Assembly (NCBI RefSeq): GCF_003112575.1
Contig: NZ_BEWC01000002.1
Span: 186,001-250,000, forward strand
DNA: 64,000 nucleotides
Direction: 5' to 3'
From: Streptomyces ardesiacus
GTDB lineage: Bacteria > Actinomycetota > Actinomycetes > Streptomycetales > Streptomycetaceae
The notes beneath the pieces were generated by a model that was not told the DNA's origin, did not search any database, and saw nothing but the letters and a program-made list of their open reading frames with translations. The position numbers were made by a program, and so were the translations under genes. Positions 52,300 to 61,610 of this stretch are shown here, one piece after another. Numbering within the stretch: the first letter of the stretch is position 1; every line of letters starts with the position of its first letter.

Positions 52300-52349
52300 G
52301 TTCCGCTTGCTTGTCGGTCGGTCCGACCTGACATGGGCTGATGCCTGAG

Positions 52350-52383
52350 AGGGCCCGTACGACTTCGGTCGTACGGGCCCTTT
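52350..52383 (+). terminator. Intrinsic terminator after tuf
   Basis: AGGGCCCGTACGAC (52350-52363) pairs perfectly with GTCGTACGGGCCCT (52368-52381) around TTCG, followed by TT. It sits between tuf and the convergent permease gene. Confidence 0.9.
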
Positions 52384-52397
52384 CCGCGTTGCCGGGG

Positions 52398-54860
52398 TCA
52401 CTCCCGTGTGCCGGCCAGTTCCGTCGGTCGCCTGCGCAGGGCCAGGGCGGTGGGGAGGAGGGACGCGGTCGTCGCCAGTGCCGCGCAGATGGCGGTGACC
52501 GCGGCGAGGGGCGTCCACGGCAGCCCGGGGGTGCCGTGGACGGACAGCAGGCGCAGCGCGGCCCACATCCCGGTGAGGTTGAGGGCGGCCACCGCCAGTC
52601 CCAGCACCGCGCCGACGGCGACCACCGTCAGCGACTCCGCGCCGGTCAGCCGCAGCACCTGCCACCGGGTGGCGCCCGCCAGCCGCAGCGCGGCCAGGTC
52701 GCGCACGCGGCCGGAGGCCGCCGTCACCGTGGTGTTGACCAGAAAGATGCCGGTGTACAGCAGGGCGATGCCGAGGACCAGCAGAAGGCCGGCGCGGGTC
52801 GTGCGGTCGGTCCGGGGGTGGGTGGCCGTGAGCCACGCGTCCCGGTCCGACACCTGGGCGCCGGCCGGTCCGGCCGCGCCGCGCAGCGCCCGGGCCACCG
52901 TGCCCGCGTCCGCGCCGTCCGCGACGGTGACGTCCACCCGGCCGACCGGGGAGCCGGGAGCGTTGGCCGAGGTGACGTAGACGCCGTTGTCACCGGTGCC
53001 GGTGGTCATCACGGCGGCGATGCGCAGGGTCTTCTCGGTGCCGTCGCCGAGCCACACCCGGACGCGGTCGCCGACGGTGTGCCGCTCCCACTCCTCGTTG
53101 ACGACGATCGAGCCGTCGTCGAGACCGGTCACCGAGCCCGCCGCGAGCGGCAGCCGCGCGGTGGCCGCCAGCGCGGCGGGGTCGGCGACGGCGTGCGCGT
53201 CGGACTTGATCAGGGCCACGCCCTCCTCCAGGACGTACACGGCGGTGGAGGAGACCGGGGAGACGGCGGCCGTCCCGGGTACCGCCCGCAGCCGGTCCAC
53301 GGTCGCCGCGTCGAAGCCGGTCCCGTCGGGCGCCGTGACCACGAGGTCGGCGGCGGTCCGCTCGCGCGCCTCGGTGGCGCCCGCCTCGTTGAGCGTCGCG
53401 GTGGCGCCGAGCAGCGAGCCCGCGAGGGCGACCGTCACCAGTACGGGTGCCGCGAGCGCGGCCGTGCGGCGTGTCCCGGCGGCGGTGTTCTCCCGCACCA
53501 GCATGCCCGTCGCCCCCGGGAGCCGGGCGGGCAGCCACGTCAGCAGCCGGGTCAGCGGACGGACCACGACGGGGGCGAGCAGCGCGGCCGCGCTGATCAG
53601 CAGCATCGGCCGGCTCACGTACGTCTTGCGGTGCAACAGGTCCGCGGGGTCGCCGGCCAGGGCGACGGCGAGCGTCACCAGCGCGGCCAGCAGCAGGCCC
53701 CCGCCCCACAGCCACCGCCCGCGGGTCATGGCCCCGGTGTCCACGGACGCCTCGCGCAGTGCCTGCGTGGGCGCGGTCCGGCCGGCCCGCCAGGACGCGG
53801 TGACCACGCCGCACAGGGCGACGAGCAGACCGGTCCAGAAGGCCACGTGGTACGGCCAGGTGTGGGCGCCGATCGTGAACCAGGCCGGTGCCAGGCCCTC
53901 GTCGGCCGCCCGTGCCGCCAGGTGCGGGGCGCCGTACGAACCGAGCACGCAGCCGGTCGCCGAGGCGAGCGCGCCCACCGCCGTCCCCTCGGCCAGCACC
54001 GTGCGGCGGACCTGGCCGGGCGTCGCCCCGGCGGTGCGCAGCAGCCCGAACTCCCGGCGCCGCTGCGCCACCGCGAAGGCGAAGGTGGACGCCACGACGA
54101 ACACCGACACGAACGCGCAGACGCCGCCGGCCGTGCCGAACAGGGCGTTCATCGCGGTCGTCGCCTCGCGGTCCCGCTCGTGACCGGCGTCGGCGTACCG
54201 GCGGTCGCCGCCGGTCAGCACCCGTACCCCCGCACTGTCGCGCACCGCCTCCCGCACCGCCGCCGGGCCGGCGTCGACGACGAGCTGGAGGCTGACGGGG
54301 GAGAGCCGGGCGGCCTGGGCGTCGGTGTAGAAGACGGCGTTCTCGAAGCCGCGGTCGGGCACGGTGCCCACGACCTCCACGGCGCCCCGGTCGGTGCGCA
54401 GCCGTTCGCCGGGTGCGGCCCAGGCGCCGCTGACGACGACCTCGCCGTCGGCGCGCGGGGCGCGGCCCGCGTCGATCCCGTACGGGGCGAACGCGGCGGT
54501 GGACCACGGGTGGCCCACCAGGTCACCGGGCGCGCCCTCGGCGCGCACCGGGAAGGACCGGTCCTCGACGACCCGGCCGAGGTGCCTGAGCCGGGCGACG
54601 GTCTTGGCGGGCACCGCACGCGGCTGGGCGAGCGGCTTCGTACGGTCGCCGTTCGGCGTGCTCACCCGCAGCGTGTCCGGCCCCCGGACCACGACCGGTG
54701 CGGCGGCGAACCGCTGCGGCGCGCGGGCCGGGGCGTCCGACGAGGAGGCGAGCGCCAGCCCCGTCACCGTCAGCAGCGCCACCCCCAGGGACAGGGCGAC
54801 GAAGCTGCCGGTGAAGGTGATCCATCGGGTGCGCAGCGTCTGGAGGGCGACCGTCAGCAC
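52398..54860 (-). CDS. FtsX-like ABC transporter permease
   Basis: This 820-residue membrane protein has the MacB/FtsX layout: an N-terminal helix, a large extracytoplasmic domain (about 50-260), three helices near 265-380, a second half with another helix and extracytoplasmic domain, and three C-terminal helices. The segments [25 protein letters not shown] and [17 protein letters not shown] are the FtsX-domain signatures in each half. The start is GTG at 54858-54860, overlapping the ATPase stop by 7 bp. Such exporters act in antimicrobial resistance or lipoprotein/peptide export. Confidence 0.88.
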   Translation of the reverse strand: MLTVALQTLRTRWITFTGSFVALSLGVALLTVTGLALASSSDAPARAPQRFAAAPVVVRGPDTLRVSTPNGDRTKPLAQPRAVPAKTVARLRHLGRVVEDRSFPVRAEGAPGDLVGHPWSTAAFAPYGIDAGRAPRADGEVVVSGAWAAPGERLRTDRGAVEVVGTVPDRGFENAVFYTDAQAARLSPVSLQLVVDAGPAAVREAVRDSAGVRVLTGGDRRYADAGHERDREATTAMNALFGTAGGVCAFVSVFVVASTFAFAVAQRRREFGLLRTAGATPGQVRRTVLAEGTAVGALASATGCVLGSYGAPHLAARAADEGLAPAWFTIGAHTWPYHVAFWTGLLVALCGVVTASWRAGRTAPTQALREASVDTGAMTRGRWLWGGGLLLAALVTLAVALAGDPADLLHRKTYVSRPMLLISAAALLAPVVVRPLTRLLTWLPARLPGATGMLVRENTAAGTRRTAALAAPVLVTVALAGSLLGATATLNEAGATEARERTAADLVVTAPDGTGFDAATVDRLRAVPGTAAVSPVSSTAVYVLEEGVALIKSDAHAVADPAALAATARLPLAAGSVTGLDDGSIVVNEEWERHTVGDRVRVWLGDGTEKTLRIAAVMTTGTGDNGVYVTSANAPGSPVGRVDVTVADGADAGTVARALRGAAGPAGAQVSDRDAWLTATHPRTDRTTRAGLLLVLGIALLYTGIFLVNTTVTAASGRVRDLAALRLAGATRWQVLRLTGAESLTVVAVGAVLGLAVAALNLTGMWAALRLLSVHGTPGLPWTPLAAVTAICAALATTASLLPTALALRRRPTELAGTRE

Positions 54861-55594
54861 GGGACCGCCTCCAGCCGGGTCATGCGGGTGGCGATGGCGT
54901 CGGCGCCCGCCCCGGCCAGCTCGCCGTCCGGGCGGCCGTCGACGAGGAAGACCACGCGGTCGGCGAAGGACGCGGCCACCGGGTCGTGGGTGACCATGAC
55001 GACCGTCTGGCCCTCGCGGTCGACCATGCCGCGCAGCAGGGCGAGCACCTCGCGGCCGGTACGGGAGTCCAGCGCCCCCGTCGGCTCGTCGGCGAACAGC
55101 ACCTCCGGGCGGGTGATCAGCGCGCGGGCCAGGGCGACGCGCTGCTGCTGGCCGCCCGAGAGCTGTGTGGGCCGGTGCCGGGCGCGGTCGGCCAGGCCGA
55201 CCTGGGCCAGCGCCTCGCGCACCCGGGACCGGGAGGGGCGGTGGCCGGACAGCCGCAGGGGGAGCGCCACGTTCTGCGCGGCGGTCAGGGACGGCAGCAG
55301 GTTGAACGCCTGGAAGACGAAGCCGACGTGCTCCCGGCGCAGCAGGGTCAGCCGCCGCTCGCTCAGTCCGGTCAGCTCCGTGCCGCCGACGACGACCGAT
55401 CCCGACGTGGGGCGGTCGAGGCCGGCCGCGCACTGCAGGAGGGTCGACTTGCCGGAGCCGGAGGGGCCCATGACGGCGGTGAAGGTGCCGCGCCCGAAGG
55501 CGAGGGAGACCTCGTCGAGTGCCGTCACGGCGTTGGCTCCCAGGCCGTACCGTCTGCTGACGGAACGCAGTCGGATCGCGTCGTCGCCGGTCAT
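54854..55594 (-). CDS. ABC transporter ATP-binding protein (MacB/LolD type)
   Basis: This 246-residue ATPase shows Walker A GPSGSGKS (43-50), the Q-loop FVFQAFNLLPSLTA, signature LSGGQQQRVALARAL, Walker B VLFADEPTGALD and the H-loop MVTHDP. The ATG at 55592-55594 follows GGAGAGG. It is co-translated with the FtsX-like permease (7-bp overlap) and divergent from the kinase/regulator pair, which probably controls it. Confidence 0.92.
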   Translation of the reverse strand: MTGDDAIRLRSVSRRYGLGANAVTALDEVSLAFGRGTFTAVMGPSGSGKSTLLQCAAGLDRPTSGSVVVGGTELTGLSERRLTLLRREHVGFVFQAFNLLPSLTAAQNVALPLRLSGHRPSRSRVREALAQVGLADRARHRPTQLSGGQQQRVALARALITRPEVLFADEPTGALDSRTGREVLALLRGMVDREGQTVVMVTHDPVAASFADRVVFLVDGRPDGELAGAGADAIATRMTRLEAVPC

Positions 55595-55760
55595 GTCCCC
55601 ACCTCTCCTCTGCCCCCGCCGCCGGGTCGGTGGCGCGGTGCCGCCACGAAACCGCGGGAGAGGGCTCCGGCGCAGTGCGGCAGGGGCGAGAACAGGGGTA
55701 GGGCGGGCCATACCCCCGGGACGCCCACTGGGCCGATGGCCCCTCCGTGCACCCGGGTTC

Positions 55761-55773
55761 TACGGTGATCCGC
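55761..55773 (+). promoter_or_regulatory. Leaderless -10 element of the third sensor kinase
   Basis: TACGGT (55761-55766) ends seven bases before the ATG at 55774 with no ribosome-binding site between, a leaderless arrangement. The same box with six bases to the ATG occurs before the VOC gene at 62653. Confidence 0.5.
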
Positions 55774-57093
55774 ATGCACCCCCGTCCCCGCACCGTGTGG
55801 CAGGCCATGTCCGCCCCCGGCTTCCTGCTCTCGCCGTGGCCCTGGCGCGCCGCCGCCTACCTCGTCACCGGGGCCTTGGCCGGCGCCCTGACCCTGGTGG
55901 GCCTGGTGGCCGCGGTCGCCCTCGGGGGCGTTCTCGCCGTCGTCCTGGTGGGGCTGCCGCTGCTGGTGCTCACCGCTCTCGCCGGCATCCCCGTGGCCCG
56001 CCTCGAACGGCACCGGCTGCGCCTGGTCGAGGGCGGCCCCGCTCCCGCTCGGCCCGTACGGCAGCCGCCCGCCACCGGACCGTGGCCCTGGCTGACCACG
56101 CGGCTGAGGGAGCGGGCGACCTGGCGGGAGCTGGGCCACGCCCTGCTGTTCGCCCTGGTGCTCTGGCCGCTGGACGCCCTGGCCGTCACGTTCGCCCTGG
56201 CCGCGCCCCTCTCGCTCGCCGCCACCCCGCTGCTGATGGCCACGGTCGGCGGCGGCGAGGAGGCGAAGGTGCTCAAGCAGTGGACGGTCACCACCTGGCC
56301 CGCCGCCTGGGGCGTCGCCGTGCTCGGGCTGCTGCTCCTCGCCCTCGGCGGCTACGCGCTGGGCCTGGCGGCGGGCGCGCGGGCCGAACTGGGCCGGGTG
56401 CTCGTGGGCGCCCCGCGCGGGGGCGACCAGACGGCGCGGGTCGTCGAACTCACCCGCTCCCGGGTGCGGTTGGTGGACGCCTTCGAGGCCGAACGGCGCC
56501 GGATCGAACGCGACCTGCACGACGGCGCCCAGCAGCGTCTGGTCGCCCTGACGATGACTCTCGGCCTGGCCCGCCTGGACGCGCCGCCCGGGCCGCTGGC
56601 CGACCAGCTCGCCAAGGCGCACGGGGAGGCGGGCAGGGCGCTGGAGGAACTGCGCGAGCTGATCCACGGCATCCACCCCAAGGTCCTCGCCGACTACGGC
56701 CTGCCCGCGGCCGTCGCCGACGCCGCCGACCGCTCCGCCGTCCCCGTCGACGTCGCCCTGGAGGTGCCCGGACGGCTGCCCCAGGCGGTGGAGGCCGCCG
56801 CCTACTTCGTGGTCCGCGAGGCCCTCGCCAACATCGGCCGGCACAGCGGTGCCGCCCGCGCGGAGATATCCGGCGGCCACCGCGAGGGGCGGCTCGTCCT
56901 GCGGATCCGCGACGACGGCCGGGGCGGGGCCGACGCCGCCGCGGGCAGCGGGCTGACCGGACTCGCCGACCGGGTGTCCGTCCTGGATGGCAGACTCTCC
57001 CTGTCCAGCCCGCCGGGCGGACCGACCCTGCTGAGCGTGGAGATCCCGTGCGAGCCCTGCGACCCCTCGGAGCCGGCCGAGCCCTGCGCGTAG
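55774..57093 (+). CDS. Two-component sensor histidine kinase
   Basis: This 439-residue kinase has the same actinobacterial sensor domain as the pair at 9.2-11.9 kb (helices about 27-75 and 122-200). The phospho-acceptor is His249 in RRIERDLHDGAQQRLV, and an HATPase domain follows with REALANIGRHSGA and DDGRGG. I chose the ATG at 55774; a GTG 27 bases earlier is less likely because of the -10-like box between. Its end overlaps the response regulator by 46 bp. It is divergent from the ABC exporter it may regulate. Confidence 0.9.
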   Translation: MHPRPRTVWQAMSAPGFLLSPWPWRAAAYLVTGALAGALTLVGLVAAVALGGVLAVVLVGLPLLVLTALAGIPVARLERHRLRLVEGGPAPARPVRQPPATGPWPWLTTRLRERATWRELGHALLFALVLWPLDALAVTFALAAPLSLAATPLLMATVGGGEEAKVLKQWTVTTWPAAWGVAVLGLLLLALGGYALGLAAGARAELGRVLVGAPRGGDQTARVVELTRSRVRLVDAFEAERRRIERDLHDGAQQRLVALTMTLGLARLDAPPGPLADQLAKAHGEAGRALEELRELIHGIHPKVLADYGLPAAVADAADRSAVPVDVALEVPGRLPQAVEAAAYFVVREALANIGRHSGAARAEISGGHREGRLVLRIRDDGRGGADAAAGSGLTGLADRVSVLDGRLSLSSPPGGPTLLSVEIPCEPCDPSEPAEPCA

Positions 57094-57725
57094 TGCTGGC
57101 CGAGGACAGCGTCCTGCTGCGGGACGGACTGACCGGCCTGCTCACCCGCTTCGGCCACGAGGTCGTGGCCGCCGTCGGCGACGCGGAGGCCCTCGTCGCG
57201 GCCGTGACGCGGCACGCCCCGGACATCGTCGTCACCGACGTCCGGATGCCGCCCGGCTTCCAGGACGAGGGCCTGCAGGCGGCCGTGCACCTGCGCGCCG
57301 AGCGGCCCGCGCTGCCCGTCCTCGTCCTCAGCCAGTACGTGCAACGGACGTACGCCTCCGAGCTGTTGGACTCCGGCGACGGCACCGGCGTCGGCTATCT
57401 GCTCAAGGACCGCGTCGGCCAGGTCGAGGAGTTCGTCGACGCCCTGGCCGAGGTCGCGGGCGGCGGGACCGTCGTCGACCCGGAGGTCGTACGGCAGTTG
57501 CTGCGCCGCCGCCGGGACCCGCTGGAGCGGCTGAGCCCGCGGGAGCGGGAGGTGCTGGCGCTGGTCGCGCAGGGGCGGTCCAACGCGGCCGTCGCCCGCG
57601 AGCTCGTCGTCTCCGAGGCGGCCGTGGGCAAGCACATCGGCAGCATCCTCGCCAAGCTCGACCTGCCCCCGGCGACCGAGACCCACCGCCGGGTGCTGGC
57701 GGTGCTGGCGTATCTGCGGGGCTGA
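57048..57725 (+). CDS. NarL/FixJ family response regulator
   Basis: This 225-residue regulator has a receiver with LAEDSVLLRDGLTG and Asp64 in IVVTDVRMPPG, then a LuxR-type helix-turn-helix (LSPREREVLALVAQGRSNAAVA). GTG at 57048 has GGAG five bases upstream and lies inside the kinase gene in another frame. It closely resembles the regulator at 8033, so both loci derive from one ancestral system. Confidence 0.9.
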   Translation: MRALRPLGAGRALRVVLAEDSVLLRDGLTGLLTRFGHEVVAAVGDAEALVAAVTRHAPDIVVTDVRMPPGFQDEGLQAAVHLRAERPALPVLVLSQYVQRTYASELLDSGDGTGVGYLLKDRVGQVEEFVDALAEVAGGGTVVDPEVVRQLLRRRRDPLERLSPREREVLALVAQGRSNAAVARELVVSEAAVGKHIGSILAKLDLPPATETHRRVLAVLAYLRG

Positions 57726-57856
57726 CGCGGGCCGGGTGGGTGCACCGGTGTTCGGGTTTGGTCACAAGTCCCGCTCGGCCCGGCACATGTCCCGTGCGCG
57801 GCGGCACGATGGGCGCCGGAAGTCCGCGACCGCGCCGCGATCCAGAAAGTGAGCCC

Positions 57857-58996
57857 GTGAGTTCCGTCCCGCCTCCCGAGCGTTCCGACGACGAATCCGC
57901 CCCCTCGATCTCCGACGAGCAGTTGGAGTCGTTCCTGCGGGAGGCCGCCGAAGGCGGGGGCGCCCCCGCGCCCAAGGAGCCGTCGGCGCGGGCGCGGATG
58001 GTGGCCGCGCGGCTGCGGGACCAGGAGGAGCCGGCGCCCTGGCGCGGCGGCCCGCAGAGCACCCCGGCGCGCGGGAGCCGGGACCGCCGGCGCCGGGCGG
58101 GCGCGGTCGCCGGCGTGCTGGTGCTGGCGGCGGTCGCGGTGGTCGCCCTGCGGCCCTCCCTGGTCCTGGACCGGCTGCCCGGCGACGACGCCTCCGCGCA
58201 GCCGACGCTCGCGGCCGAGACGGCGCGGCCGACCGGCGCTCCCGCGAACGCCGCCGGGTCACCACAGGCCACCCGCGAGCACCCGTTCGCCGGTTCCCCC
58301 GCCGAGCGGTGGGCCGAGGGCGCCGACGCCATCGTGGTGCCGGAGGCGAAGGCACTGTCCGGCCTGGGCAAGGACGACGTGGCCTTCGCCCTGCGCCGCG
58401 CCAAGGAACTCCTGGTCGCCGCCAACCTGGACCCGGCCGTACTGCGCGGGGAGCGGCCGGACGAGGCGCTGGACGTCCTCGACCCGAAGCAGCCGGAACT
58501 GCTGCCGAAGCTGCGCCGCTCCCTGAGCGCCCCGGACGCGGACCACGACCCGCTGCGCCTGTTCACCCGCTTCGACCCGGAGGAGACCCGGCTGGCCGGC
58601 GACGTCGTCAAGGTCCGCGGGCGCATGACGCTCGCCGCCGGCGAACCCGGCGTGGTGAAGGTCGACGCGGACTACACCTTCGTCTACCCGCTGGTGCGGG
58701 TGAACGACGAGGACGGGCCGGTCGCGCGCACCATCATCCGCCGCGAGATCACCCTCACCCTGAACGACCCGGCCCGGTGGAACGTGACCGAGGGCAAGCT
58801 CCTGATGGAGAAGTACTTCTCGGAGTACGGCAACACCGACTGCGACGTCCACGACGGCTACCTGCACCCCGGCTTCCCCGACGACGACGGCCCCGGCGGC
58901 GCGCGGCCCACCGGCCCCTCGACCGACCCGTACGACCGCAGCCGGCCCGTCACCGGCTCGGAGCCGGGGGACTGCGGGCAGGTCACCCGCACCTGA
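57857..58996 (+). CDS. Conserved actinobacterial membrane-anchored protein of unknown function
   Basis: This 379-residue protein has an acidic cytoplasmic start, then RDRRRRAGAVAGVLVLAAVAVVAL carrying one membrane helix (about 76-100). A Pro/Ala linker follows and then a folded outer domain from about 135. That domain contains a helical part (DDVAFALRRAKELLVAANLDP) and a beta part (VKVRGRMTLAAG to RREITLTLND), ending with two cysteines in the C-terminal region. I recognise it as a conserved streptomycete protein without known role. The start is GTG at 57857. Confidence 0.72.
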   Translation: MSSVPPPERSDDESAPSISDEQLESFLREAAEGGGAPAPKEPSARARMVAARLRDQEEPAPWRGGPQSTPARGSRDRRRRAGAVAGVLVLAAVAVVALRPSLVLDRLPGDDASAQPTLAAETARPTGAPANAAGSPQATREHPFAGSPAERWAEGADAIVVPEAKALSGLGKDDVAFALRRAKELLVAANLDPAVLRGERPDEALDVLDPKQPELLPKLRRSLSAPDADHDPLRLFTRFDPEETRLAGDVVKVRGRMTLAAGEPGVVKVDADYTFVYPLVRVNDEDGPVARTIIRREITLTLNDPARWNVTEGKLLMEKYFSEYGNTDCDVHDGYLHPGFPDDDGPGGARPTGPSTDPYDRSRPVTGSEPGDCGQVTRT

Positions 58997-59098
58997 CGGA
59001 CCGGGAACGACGTGACCGGGCCCGGGCGCTCTCCCTCACGCACGCCCGGACCCGTCCCCCGTTGTCCCCCTGTGGGGGGTCAGTGGGGCGTCACACCG

Positions 59099-60475
59099 TC
59101 ACACCCGCTGCCACAGCGCGGGAACGTTCGGCGGCTCCCAGCCCGCGTAGGCCTGGTGGCCCTGCAGGCAGCGGTAGGTGGCGCCGCCGTAGGTCACGGT
59201 GTCGCCCGGCTGGTAGACGGTGCCGGCCGCCCAGGTGCCGCCGGGCTGCTGCCCGCCGTCGTCACCGCCGCCGTCGTTGCCGCCGGTGGTCTTGAGCGTG
59301 AGCCCGTAGTTCTGGAGCAGGGCGTTGACCGGCTGGAAGAAGGTCTCGCCGCCGGACCGGCAGTCGCCGGATCCGCCCGAGGTGACACCCTGCGCCTGGC
59401 TGCCGGAGATGTAGGAGCCGCCCGAGTCGCCGGGCTCGGCGCACACCGTGGTCCTGGTGACCGGGGAGACGGTGCCCTCCTGGTAGGTGACGCTGGTGTT
59501 GAGCTGCGTGACGGTGCCGCAGTGCCAGCCGGTCGTCGAGCCGGAGCGGCACACGGACGCGCCGACCGCGGCGGCCGTGGACCCGGTGACCTGGACGTTC
59601 TGCCCGCTGGCGCCGTTGACGTACGGGGTCGCCGTCCAGTTGGAGTTGGTGGCCACCCACGCCATGTCGCGGCCGGGGAAGACCGAGCCCTGGAAGGTGC
59701 CCTGGGCCACCTGGTTGGAGCCCGTCGTGCTGGAACCGGCCCGGCCGCAGTGGCCCGCGGTGGCGAAGCCCTGCTGGGTGCCCTTGGTGACCGGGAAGCC
59801 GATCGAGCAGCGGCTGCTGTTGTTGATGTAGTACGCTTCGCCGCCGCGCAGGTCGTAGAAGGTGCGGGGCCGCTCGGTGCGGCTCTCCACGCGGGCGAGG
59901 GAACGGTCGACACCGGCCGCCGCCAGCAGCGAACGCGCCGCGGCCGGTCGTATCGCCTCGACGACGACGGTGTTGGTGCGGGTGTCGACGTACCAGACGG
60001 GCGCGTCGGCGGTGTCGAGACCGGCCGCCGCCTTGTCCATGCGGGCCTTGGCCGCGTCCAGGTCGGCGAGCGAGTGGCGTACGACCCTGGCCTCGGCGCC
60101 CCGGGCCTCGATGGCGGCGACGTCATCGGCGTCCGTCGTCGCCACCGTCAGGGTGCCGGACTCGGCACCGTCCACCCACGCGCCCGCGAAGTCGCCGCCG
60201 AGCGCGGCCCGCAGCAGGCCCGCGGTGGCGCCCGCCTCGGCCTCGTTGGCGAGGCGGCGCTCCGCCTGCTGACGGTCGAGGCCGAGGTCCCGCTGCATCG
60301 CCTTGAGCAGAGCGGGCGGCGCGGCGTCGGTGCGCAGGGACTCCGCCGCGGTGGGGGTGCGGTCGGCGGGTGCCGTCCCGGCGCTCGCGGAGCCGCTGAG
60401 CCCGGCCACGAGCAGGGCGGCGGTCGCCGCGACGGCGGCACCCATGGCTCTGCGGTGTCGGTGTCGGTGGTGCAT
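59099..60475 (-). CDS. Secreted S1 family serine protease with chitin-binding domain (streptogrisin C type)
   Basis: This 458-residue preproprotein has a signal peptide (to about 32) and an alpha-lytic-protease-type prodomain up to about 190. The chymotrypsin-like domain has His in FATAGHCG, Asp in GRDMAWV and Ser in PGDSGGSY. After a Gly/Asp linker a C-terminal carbohydrate-binding domain (WAAGTVYQPGDTVTYGGATY, then WEPPNVPALW) should bind chitin. The ATG at 60473-60475 follows GAGGAG. The layout matches streptogrisin C; it would be exported and self-activated. Confidence 0.92.
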   Translation of the reverse strand: MHHRHRHRRAMGAAVAATAALLVAGLSGSASAGTAPADRTPTAAESLRTDAAPPALLKAMQRDLGLDRQQAERRLANEAEAGATAGLLRAALGGDFAGAWVDGAESGTLTVATTDADDVAAIEARGAEARVVRHSLADLDAAKARMDKAAAGLDTADAPVWYVDTRTNTVVVEAIRPAAARSLLAAAGVDRSLARVESRTERPRTFYDLRGGEAYYINNSSRCSIGFPVTKGTQQGFATAGHCGRAGSSTTGSNQVAQGTFQGSVFPGRDMAWVATNSNWTATPYVNGASGQNVQVTGSTAAAVGASVCRSGSTTGWHCGTVTQLNTSVTYQEGTVSPVTRTTVCAEPGDSGGSYISGSQAQGVTSGGSGDCRSGGETFFQPVNALLQNYGLTLKTTGGNDGGGDDGGQQPGGTWAAGTVYQPGDTVTYGGATYRCLQGHQAYAGWEPPNVPALWQRV

Positions 60476-60598
60476 GGGGGATCTCCTCGGTCTCGGTGGG
60501 AGGTGCCGAAACCGTAGGGAGGGGCGAGCGGCCGCCATAAGAGCTCAGTCGTCCCTCTCCCCGGCGTTATGGAAGACGTACGGGCCGGGGCGGAGGGC

Positions 60599-61546
60599 TC
60601 AGGGGACCCGGTGGGCCGACAGCCACTCCGTGTAGCTGTCGCTGTTCGCCGCCACGCTCGCGTGCGCCATGCGGGCCTGGGAGAGCACGGCGCCCGCGGT
60701 GTCCTGCCGCTGGGTCGCCGCGTGCCAGCCCAGCAGGTGCCGCCAGGTCAGCGGGGTGCCGGTGAGCGGGCGGGTCACGGCCCGGGGCGTGGTCGGAAAG
60801 GTCGCCCGGCACAGCCCGACCGCCCGCCCCACCTGCACCAGGTGCACGACGGAGGCGGTGTCCGTCTCGTACATGCGGCGCGGGGTGAAACCGGCGCGGG
60901 CGCAGGAGGCGGTGAAGCAGTCGCCGAAGCAGCCGTCGCCCGGTACGCAGGCCCACTCCTCGTCGGCCAGCTCGGTCAGGTCCACCTCGGCGCGGTCGGC
61001 CAGCGGGTGGCCCTCGGGCATCATCACGAACACCGGGTCCACGGCGACCTCCCGCCACACCAGCCCCTCGCCCGCGGGCGGCGGCGCGGTGCCGCAGGTC
61101 CCGGCGAGCGCGAAGTCCAGGCGTCCTTCGCTGAGTTGTCCGGCCAGCTCCCGTTCGGACCAGGAGGTGCAGGTCGTCATCCGGGCGTCGGGTGCCACTC
61201 CGGCCAGCCGGTCGAGGAGGGCGCCCAGCAGGGGCCCGTGGGTGCCGCCGATCCGCAGCCGCTCCGCCGTGCGCGGCGCGCGGGCGAACCGGGCCGCCTC
61301 CTGCTGCAGCTCGGTCACCGCGGGCAGCACGATCCGGCTGCGTTCCAGCACCAGTTCGCCCAGCGCGGTGGCCCGTACGCCGTGCCGTCCCCGGACGAAC
61401 AGCGCTCCGCCCAGGGCCCGTTCGATCCGCTTGAGCTGTGCGCTCAACGCGGGCTGTGCGAGCCCGAGAGCCGTCGCCGCCCTGGTGAGACTGCCGGCGT
61501 CGGCGATGGCCCGGACCGTCTTGAGATGCCGCAACTCCAGCTCCAT
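60599..61546 (-). CDS. LysR family transcriptional regulator
   Basis: This 315-residue regulator has the N-terminal winged helix-turn-helix (MELELRHLKTVRAIADAGSLTRAATALGLAQPALSAQLKR region, residues 1-60) and a periplasmic-binding-like effector domain. Two cysteine-containing segments (VPGDGCFGDCFTASC) in the effector domain could sense redox state. The ATG at 61544-61546 is the family start. The protease gene to its left runs the same way and could be a target; no divergent target gene lies immediately to the right. Confidence 0.88.
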   Translation of the reverse strand: MELELRHLKTVRAIADAGSLTRAATALGLAQPALSAQLKRIERALGGALFVRGRHGVRATALGELVLERSRIVLPAVTELQQEAARFARAPRTAERLRIGGTHGPLLGALLDRLAGVAPDARMTTCTSWSERELAGQLSEGRLDFALAGTCGTAPPPAGEGLVWREVAVDPVFVMMPEGHPLADRAEVDLTELADEEWACVPGDGCFGDCFTASCARAGFTPRRMYETDTASVVHLVQVGRAVGLCRATFPTTPRAVTRPLTGTPLTWRHLLGWHAATQRQDTAGAVLSQARMAHASVAANSDSYTEWLSAHRVP

Positions 61547-61610
61547 GAGGGGAGCTTGCGACGCGGGGAGGACCGGGGCAAGGGGTTGGTACGGACCTGT
61601 GGAGGAAACT

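Noticed and set aside
52341..57047. A 1794-codon plus-strand frame opposite the ABC permease and running through the kinase to the regulator
   Set aside because: Only its end, from 57048, is a real gene (the response regulator). The rest is antisense or off-frame to recognisable genes and has low-complexity composition.
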